NCBI GenBank assembly: GCA_030706665.1
Contig: JAUZOB010000001.1
Span: 1-41,419, forward strand
Length of the DNA: 41,419 nucleotides
Direction of reading: 5' to 3'
DNA from: Bacteroidota bacterium
Lineage (GTDB): Bacteria > Bacteroidota > Bacteroidia > Bacteroidales > Prolixibacteraceae
The notes under the pieces were generated by a model that was given only the letters and a program-made list of their open reading frames with translations, did no database searches and had not been told where the DNA came from. The position numbers were made by a program, and so were the translations under genes. Position 1 is the first letter of the stretch. Each line of letters starts with the position of its first letter. Positions 36,385-41,419 of the stretch are shown here, piece after piece.

Positions 36385-37082
36385 ATGTTATAAATTTAAT
36401 ATAATGCGAACAGTATAAATAATTGATCATGCACCAAAGGTTGCAATTTTTTGATCATGTTGAGTAAAAAAATGAGTCTATTCAAAAAGAGAAGTCTCAA
36501 TTATTCTGAAGAGGATTAATTTATTTCAACGATAGAATAATAAATATATTAGTTCGATAACTTTTTACAATACGAATCGAATAAGCAAATAAAGTTAAGA
36601 GGAAGAATTTATCTGAGATATCTAAGATATTAATAGAAGAAACAAAAACGGTGCAGAAATAAACGAATTGTCACATTTGAAGTATTGAATGAATTAAATA
36701 ATAGCAATAAGGAGTCGAAAAAGTACAGATTGTAAATGAAGCCGTTGTTTAATTCTTTATATTTGAAAAAGTGCATGAATATAAGTCTGATCTATCTGCG
36801 CCTTAGCTTGGTTTAATTGGAAGGAAGATAAAGCTCGGATTCTAATGCATGACAGATATTCTGTGTGAAGTATGAAGAGTAAGAGCAAATATTGTATGAA
36901 ATAGATTGTTCGCTCGAATAAAAGATTGGGGTTAAAATAAAAAGTCAGTTTTATAATTCTCTCTGAGGGGTTAGAATATCGGATGTGTATAATGTGAAAA
37001 GTGCTCTTTGGTCCTTGCTTGGTGGGAGATTGAAGCACTTAGTTATACCCGATGCTGGTTTGAGAGATAACAATTCGAAAAT
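36385..37082. other. Intergenic region between the NUDIX and permease genes
   Basis: About 700 bp of AT-rich sequence between divergent genes. Besides the TTGATCATG pair, TATATTTG at 36758-36765 fits the -7 consensus but has no -33 partner at normal spacing. No gene is supported. Confidence 0.5.
36423..36459. repeat. Two direct copies of TTGATCATG
   Basis: TTGATCATG occurs at 36423-36431 and 36451-36459. Each contains the palindrome TGATCA, and their starts are 28 bp apart. They lie 39-75 bp upstream of the NUDIX start and could be operator sites. Confidence 0.35.
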
Positions 37083-38534
37083 ATGAATCAATTATTTAGA
37101 AAAAAAGCAATTAGTGATCTTTTAGTCGAGGCCGATGGAGATGGGCATGGATTAAAAAGGGCGCTTACTTTAAGAAATTTAGTTGCTCTTGGAATAGGCG
37201 CAATTATCGGGACAGGAATATTTGTATTGACAGGCACTGCAGCAGCAAGATTTGCCGGACCTGCTATTGTTTTATCATTTATTCTGTCGGCATTCGGGTG
37301 TATTTTTGCCGGATTATGCTATGCCGAATTTTCTGCGATGATCCCGATTGCCGGAAGTGCTTATACCTATTCGTATGCTACTTTGGGGGAATTTATCGCC
37401 TGGATTATCGGATGGGACCTTATTCTTGAATATCTTTTTGCATCGTCGACTGTCGCCGTGGGATGGTCCGGATATTTTGTGAGCTTTTTAAGAGATTTTG
37501 GAATTTATATACCAGATAAGTTGTGTCAGGCGCCCTTTAATCATATTCCTGGTCAGGGGTGGATACTTACAGGGAGTATCTTAAACTTTCCTGCTGTTGC
37601 GATTGTGCTTTTGATAACCGGATTACTGGTGGTCGGAATTAAAGAATCAAATCGGTTTAATACTGTTATTGTCATTGTAAAGCTTGTGGTTATCCTATTG
37701 TTTATAGGTTTTGGATTGTCATATATAAATGTTGACAATTGGACTCCTTTTATTCCGAAGAATACAGGAACATTTGGTTCTTTTGGTGTATCGGGAATTT
37801 TTACCGGGGCAGGTGTGATATTCTTTGCTTACATTGGTTTTGATGCTTTGTCCACAGCAGCTCAGGAAGCGAAGAATCCCCGCAGGGACATGCCAATAGG
37901 GATTTTAGGTTCGTTAATGATTTGCACGATTTTGTATGTAGCCGTAGCTGCGGTGTTGACCGGGATCGTGAATTATAAGGATCTTAATGACCCTGCTCCA
38001 ATTGCTATGGCAGTCGACCGTACAGGTAAAGCTTTGATGTGGTTACGGCCTTTGATTAAGATTGGAGCACTTGCTGGATTGAGTTCTGTAGTTTTGGTAA
38101 TGCTAATGGGACAGCCTCGAATCTTTTTCTCGATGGCGAATGACGGATTGTTGCCTAAAAGCTTTGCCAAAGTACATCCCAAATTCAGGACTCCCTATAT
38201 CACAACAATCATAACCGGTGCGATAGCTGCATTAATTGCAGGAGTTCTTCCGATTGGCATTTTGGGCGAACTGGTCTCGATCGGGACACTTTTGGCATTT
38301 GTAATTGTATGTACAAGTGTAATTGTATTACGAAAAACAAGTCCTGATACACCACGACCGTTTAAAACACCTTTTGTCCCTTGGTTCCCAATAGCAGGTA
38401 TTTTGATTTGTCTTGCACAAATGGTTGCATTACCGGGTGATACATGGATGCGATTGATTATTTGGATGTCAATTGGATTGTTGATCTATTTCTTTTACAG
38501 TAAAAAGAGAAGCAAACTAAATGGGAAGTCTTAA
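37083..38534 (+). CDS. Amino acid permease (APC superfamily, cationic amino acid transporter-like)
   Basis: An inner-membrane transporter of 483 residues with about twelve hydrophobic segments. The family hallmark GIGAIIGTGIFVLTG is in the first helix, with FAGPAIVLSFILSA next and CYAEFSAMIPIAGSAYTYSY in helix 3. FFAYIGFDALSTAAQEAKNPRRDMP in the middle (recognised by FFAYIGFDALSTAA and QEAKNPRRDMP) marks the CAT/YfnA-like branch. The C-terminus is basic (YSKKRSKLNGKS). The substrate cannot be told from sequence, and amino acids are the usual cargo of this branch. It has a terminator downstream and appears to be a single-gene unit. Confidence 0.92.
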   Translation: MNQLFRKKAISDLLVEADGDGHGLKRALTLRNLVALGIGAIIGTGIFVLTGTAAARFAGPAIVLSFILSAFGCIFAGLCYAEFSAMIPIAGSAYTYSYATLGEFIAWIIGWDLILEYLFASSTVAVGWSGYFVSFLRDFGIYIPDKLCQAPFNHIPGQGWILTGSILNFPAVAIVLLITGLLVVGIKESNRFNTVIVIVKLVVILLFIGFGLSYINVDNWTPFIPKNTGTFGSFGVSGIFTGAGVIFFAYIGFDALSTAAQEAKNPRRDMPIGILGSLMICTILYVAVAAVLTGIVNYKDLNDPAPIAMAVDRTGKALMWLRPLIKIGALAGLSSVVLVMLMGQPRIFFSMANDGLLPKSFAKVHPKFRTPYITTIITGAIAALIAGVLPIGILGELVSIGTLLAFVIVCTSVIVLRKTSPDTPRPFKTPFVPWFPIAGILICLAQMVALPGDTWMRLIIWMSIGLLIYFFYSKKRSKLNGKS

Positions 38535-38565
38535 TTGAACGGAGAATGTTGTAATATAAGACCGG

Positions 38566-38602
38566 AAGAGGGGAAAGATTTTAAAGTCTTTTCCCTCTTT
38601 TT
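38566..38602 (+). terminator. Terminator after the permease gene
   Basis: An 11-bp stem, 38568-38578 with 38587-38597, has one G-T pair and the loop TTTTAAAG, followed by TTTTTG. The rest of the 356-bp gap up to the next ATG shows no gene. Confidence 0.85.
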
Positions 38603-38890
38603 GCATATTAGACATGGGGTTGTCACTAATAGAGATAACCTTGGGTTCTTAATGAAATTGAGCTGAATGCAGTTTTATCCGATAGTTTAAATTGGATAGC
38701 TGATTGAATTAGAGAGGCCAGGATTCTTAAAAGAGAAACTTTTGGATTAAATCAAACAGAAGTAAAGAATAATAGTACTAATTTTGAGAGAGAGGAAAGG
38801 AGATTTTACTTTATCTCTTTGTCCTACTCCTATCGTATATGATTTTAATCTTGTATAGAAGAAAAGTGTGAAATGTAATTAACTTCTGAT

Positions 38891-41419
38891 ATGAAAAAGA
38901 TAATCTTTGTTATTCTCTTAGTATTGCCATTGTGGATGTTGGCTGCTGAGCCGGATAAGACTTTCACGAAATCGGATAATACTCTAAAAGTTCTTCTGAA
39001 AGATGGAACGCTTCAATTAACGCTCTATTCTGACAGAATTATAAGAGTTGAATTCTTTGTCAAGGGAAAAGATCAAAAATCAACTGATCTGGTTATTGTT
39101 AAAAACCCAGAGACTATTGAATGGAATGCAAATAAGTCAGGAGAAGATTATTATTTTGTAACGAAGTCTCTTTTTGTACGCATTACAAAAGACGGAGCTG
39201 TTTCTTTCAGCGATTTGAAAGGAGGCCTGTTGGCTGAAGAGATAATAAAGGACCGCAAGTTGACCCCAAAGAGTGATTTTGGGAATAAAACCTATGTCGT
39301 TCAGACAGCATTCAAGTCTCAGGGGGAAGCTCTTTATGGAATGGGGCAGTTTCAGAATGGATTGATGAATTGGAAAAATACCCCTTTGCGTCTGAAACAA
39401 TACAATCAGGAAATTGCAGTCCCTTTCCTGGTTTCGACAAAGGGGTATGGTATCTTATGGAATAATAACTCGGTTACAGATTTGAATGTTCCCGAACAGG
39501 AATTGGCTTTTAATGAATGTGTTGATGAAACAAAGAATACATGGAAAGCAACTTTTACTCCTAAAGAATCAGGATCTTATAATTTTGCAGTTGAGAGTCT
39601 GAATCCCAAAGGCAATCGTTTTTCAGGGCCAATTTTATTGACTATTAATGGGGATACAGTTATACATTACAATACGCCTTGGGTACCTGAATTTCATACG
39701 GGGCGCATTTTTCTCGAAGCCGGTAAAACCTATGATGTTGTTTTCACCAATACGAATGCACAGGAAAAAGGACGAGTATTGTACAATACTCCCGGGTATG
39801 ACAAGACACTATTCCGAAGTAATATAGGATCAAAAGTTGATTACTTCTTTGTTTATGGAGGAAATCCGGAACGTGTTATCTCAACTTATCGTGAATTGAC
39901 CGGAAAGGCCCCGATGTTCGGGAAATGGGTCTATGGGTTCTGGCAGTGTCGGGAACGTTATCACTCACAGAGCGAACTGTTGGAAAATGCACGTGCCTAC
40001 CGTGATCAAAATATCCCGGTCGATAATATAGTGCAAGATTGGAACTATTGGCCAGACGGGACCTGGGGCCCTGAGTGGAATCGGAAACTATATCCGGACC
40101 CTGCTGATATGTGCCGACAATTAAAGAGTATGAATTATCATCTGATGGTTTCGGTATGGCCCAAAGTGACCAACCCTGCTCTTGAGAAAAGATATAATCT
40201 GAAGAAATATAAGATTGACAAGAATGGAAATCTTGATTTTTTCAATCCTAAGTTAGGTGAGAACTATTTTAAGATGCTGGAAGATTCAATGTATAACAAG
40301 GGCGTAGATGCAATCTGGCTTGACGGATCTGAACCTGAAGCTTATCCTGTAGGGGCAAAGACAGAGGAGGGATCATTCGACAAAAATGCACTGACTTATT
40401 CCCTGATGTTAACGCGAGCTGTTTACGCGGGGCATCGTAAGGATTTTCCGAATGAAAGAGTATTTAATCTTACCCGATCTGCTTTCCTTGGGCAACAACG
40501 TTATGGCGCGGCAGTGTGGTCAGGTGACGTGTTAGCAAGTTGGGAACAATTTCGGGAACAAATTCCTGCCGGACTGAATTATTCAATGGCAGGCCTTCCT
40601 TTCTGGACCACAGACATCGGAGGTTTTTTCAGAGACAAAAATTCATTGAACCCGAAATTTGATAACCAGTATACAAATCCTGAGTATAAAGAACTCTTGA
40701 CACGATGGTTTCAATTTGGAACATTCTGTCCTATTTTTAGAATACATGGGTATGTTTCAGAAACAGAGGTTTGGCGTTATGGCAAACCTTTCGAAGACAT
40801 GGCTCGTGAGTTTATAGACCTTCGTTATCGTCTGATGCCTTATATCTATTCCTTATCGTGGAATGTGACCTATCGGGGAGCATCCATGATGAAACCGCTT
40901 GCCCATGATTTCCCTAATGATCTGATGACCTGGAATATATCAGATCAATTCCTTTTTGGCTCTAACCTTATGATTTGTCCTGTAACAAAATATCAGGCAA
41001 GATCGCGGAAGGTATATTTCCCTGCAGGAACTTGGTATAACTTCTGGACTGGAGAAAAGAACCTGGGCCAGATGGAAATTAATACTGAGGCTCCTTTAGA
41101 ACGTGTCCCTATATTTATTAAGGGCGGGTCTATTATTCCTATTGGGCCCAAGGTGCAATATGCATTGCAGAAAAGTAACGAACCTATTGCAATCCTTCTT
41201 TATACCGGAGCCAATGGCGACTTTACATTGTATGAAGATGACGGGGAAACGAATAATTATGAGAGGGGTGATTATTCAGAGATCCCGATTACCTGGAATG
41301 AAACTAAGAGAGAACTGGTATTTGGCGATCGCAGAGGTTTCTTCAGAGGGATGTTACGCAATCGGAAATTTAATATTGTAATAGGAAATGGGAAGAAAGG
41401 GCTTGCCGGAATTAATTAC
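38891..41419 (+). CDS. GH31 glycoside hydrolase with PA14-like insert, candidate alpha-xylosidase (partial)
   Basis: An open frame from ATG 38891 to the right edge, 843 codons without a stop. The signal peptide is MKKIIFVILLVLPLWMLA, so the enzyme is exported. An N-terminal beta domain holds ALYGMGQFQNG. An inserted domain at about residues 219-290 (WKATFTPKESGSYNFAVES to EAGKTYDVVF) resembles PA14. The GH31 barrel follows with FGKWVYGFWQCRERY. WLDGSEPE has the nucleophile Asp478, and QRYGAAVWSGDV has the acid/base Asp546. The PA14 insert is known from GH31 alpha-xylosidases acting on xyloglucan, so that activity is likely but not proven. The C-terminal end is beyond the window. Confidence 0.93.
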   Translation, partial: MKKIIFVILLVLPLWMLAAEPDKTFTKSDNTLKVLLKDGTLQLTLYSDRIIRVEFFVKGKDQKSTDLVIVKNPETIEWNANKSGEDYYFVTKSLFVRITKDGAVSFSDLKGGLLAEEIIKDRKLTPKSDFGNKTYVVQTAFKSQGEALYGMGQFQNGLMNWKNTPLRLKQYNQEIAVPFLVSTKGYGILWNNNSVTDLNVPEQELAFNECVDETKNTWKATFTPKESGSYNFAVESLNPKGNRFSGPILLTINGDTVIHYNTPWVPEFHTGRIFLEAGKTYDVVFTNTNAQEKGRVLYNTPGYDKTLFRSNIGSKVDYFFVYGGNPERVISTYRELTGKAPMFGKWVYGFWQCRERYHSQSELLENARAYRDQNIPVDNIVQDWNYWPDGTWGPEWNRKLYPDPADMCRQLKSMNYHLMVSVWPKVTNPALEKRYNLKKYKIDKNGNLDFFNPKLGENYFKMLEDSMYNKGVDAIWLDGSEPEAYPVGAKTEEGSFDKNALTYSLMLTRAVYAGHRKDFPNERVFNLTRSAFLGQQRYGAAVWSGDVLASWEQFREQIPAGLNYSMAGLPFWTTDIGGFFRDKNSLNPKFDNQYTNPEYKELLTRWFQFGTFCPIFRIHGYVSETEVWRYGKPFEDMAREFIDLRYRLMPYIYSLSWNVTYRGASMMKPLAHDFPNDLMTWNISDQFLFGSNLMICPVTKYQARSRKVYFPAGTWYNFWTGEKNLGQMEINTEAPLERVPIFIKGGSIIPIGPKVQYALQKSNEPIAILLYTGANGDFTLYEDDGETNNYERGDYSEIPITWNETKRELVFGDRRGFFRGMLRNRKFNIVIGNGKKGLAGINY

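Noticed and set aside
36757..37038. Minus-strand frame of 93 codons before the permease gene
   Set aside because: It resembles no family, its composition looks random, and it lies in AT-rich intergenic sequence.

Overview
The window is an AT-rich chromosomal segment from a member of the phylum Bacteroidota, probably of the Bacteroidales type. The evidence is a 2514-residue SprA/Sov outer-membrane translocon, a serine palmitoyltransferase, a two-pass MutS-like protein, DUF4251 and GSCFA proteins, and several promoters of the Bacteroidota form (TTG or TTTG, about 19 bp, then TAnnTTTG). Almost all of it is ordinary chromosome. I see no insertion sequence, prophage, integrase or CRISPR array.

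Layout. (1) Positions 1-1109 (minus): a membrane-anchored MutS-family gene that runs off the left edge. It is followed by a minus-strand initiator tRNA-Met with its own promoter and terminator. (2) 1939-15872 (plus): a housekeeping block of dxr, rseP, tatA, a leucyl aminopeptidase, pdxA, ruvA and the very large sprA. (3) 16397-28172 (plus): an alpha-glucan (glycogen) block. It holds a eukaryotic-type branching enzyme, a GSCFA/SGNH-like protein, a lipoprotein rubrerythrin, then a tight debranching enzyme / glycosyltransferase / GH57 trio and an alpha-glucan phosphorylase. (4) 28606-31630 (plus): gltX, a flavodoxin-like protein and a cyclophilin lipoprotein. (5) 31914-32909 (minus): a DUF4251 protein and a YbjQ-family protein, convergent with the cyclophilin across a shared terminator. 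(6) 33690-35726 (plus): serine palmitoyltransferase with a short-chain dehydrogenase, probably the first two steps of sphingolipid synthesis. (7) 35923-36384 (minus): a NUDIX hydrolase. (8) 37083-41419 (plus): an APC-family amino acid permease and a GH31 alpha-xylosidase-like enzyme with a PA14-like insert, cut by the right edge.

The glycogen block encodes chain extension, branching, debranching, endo-acting or transferring GH57 activity and phosphorolysis. No nucleotide-sugar pyrophosphorylase gene is in view. SprA implies a type IX secretion system whose other parts lie elsewhere.

I did not find a convincing undescribed system. The items most worth a second look are the sphingolipid gene pair, the lipoprotein rubrerythrin, two long imperfect hairpins (19519-19601 and 28200-28373), a possible 26-codon small gene with a downstream terminator in an otherwise empty 780-bp gap (33279-33537), and divergent active-site motifs in the debranching enzyme and the flavodoxin.

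Several starts were moved downstream from TTG codons, or a longer upstream start, to the next in-frame ATG (tatA, leucyl aminopeptidase, glgB, debranching enzyme, GH57, serine palmitoyltransferase). The reasons are given in each entry.
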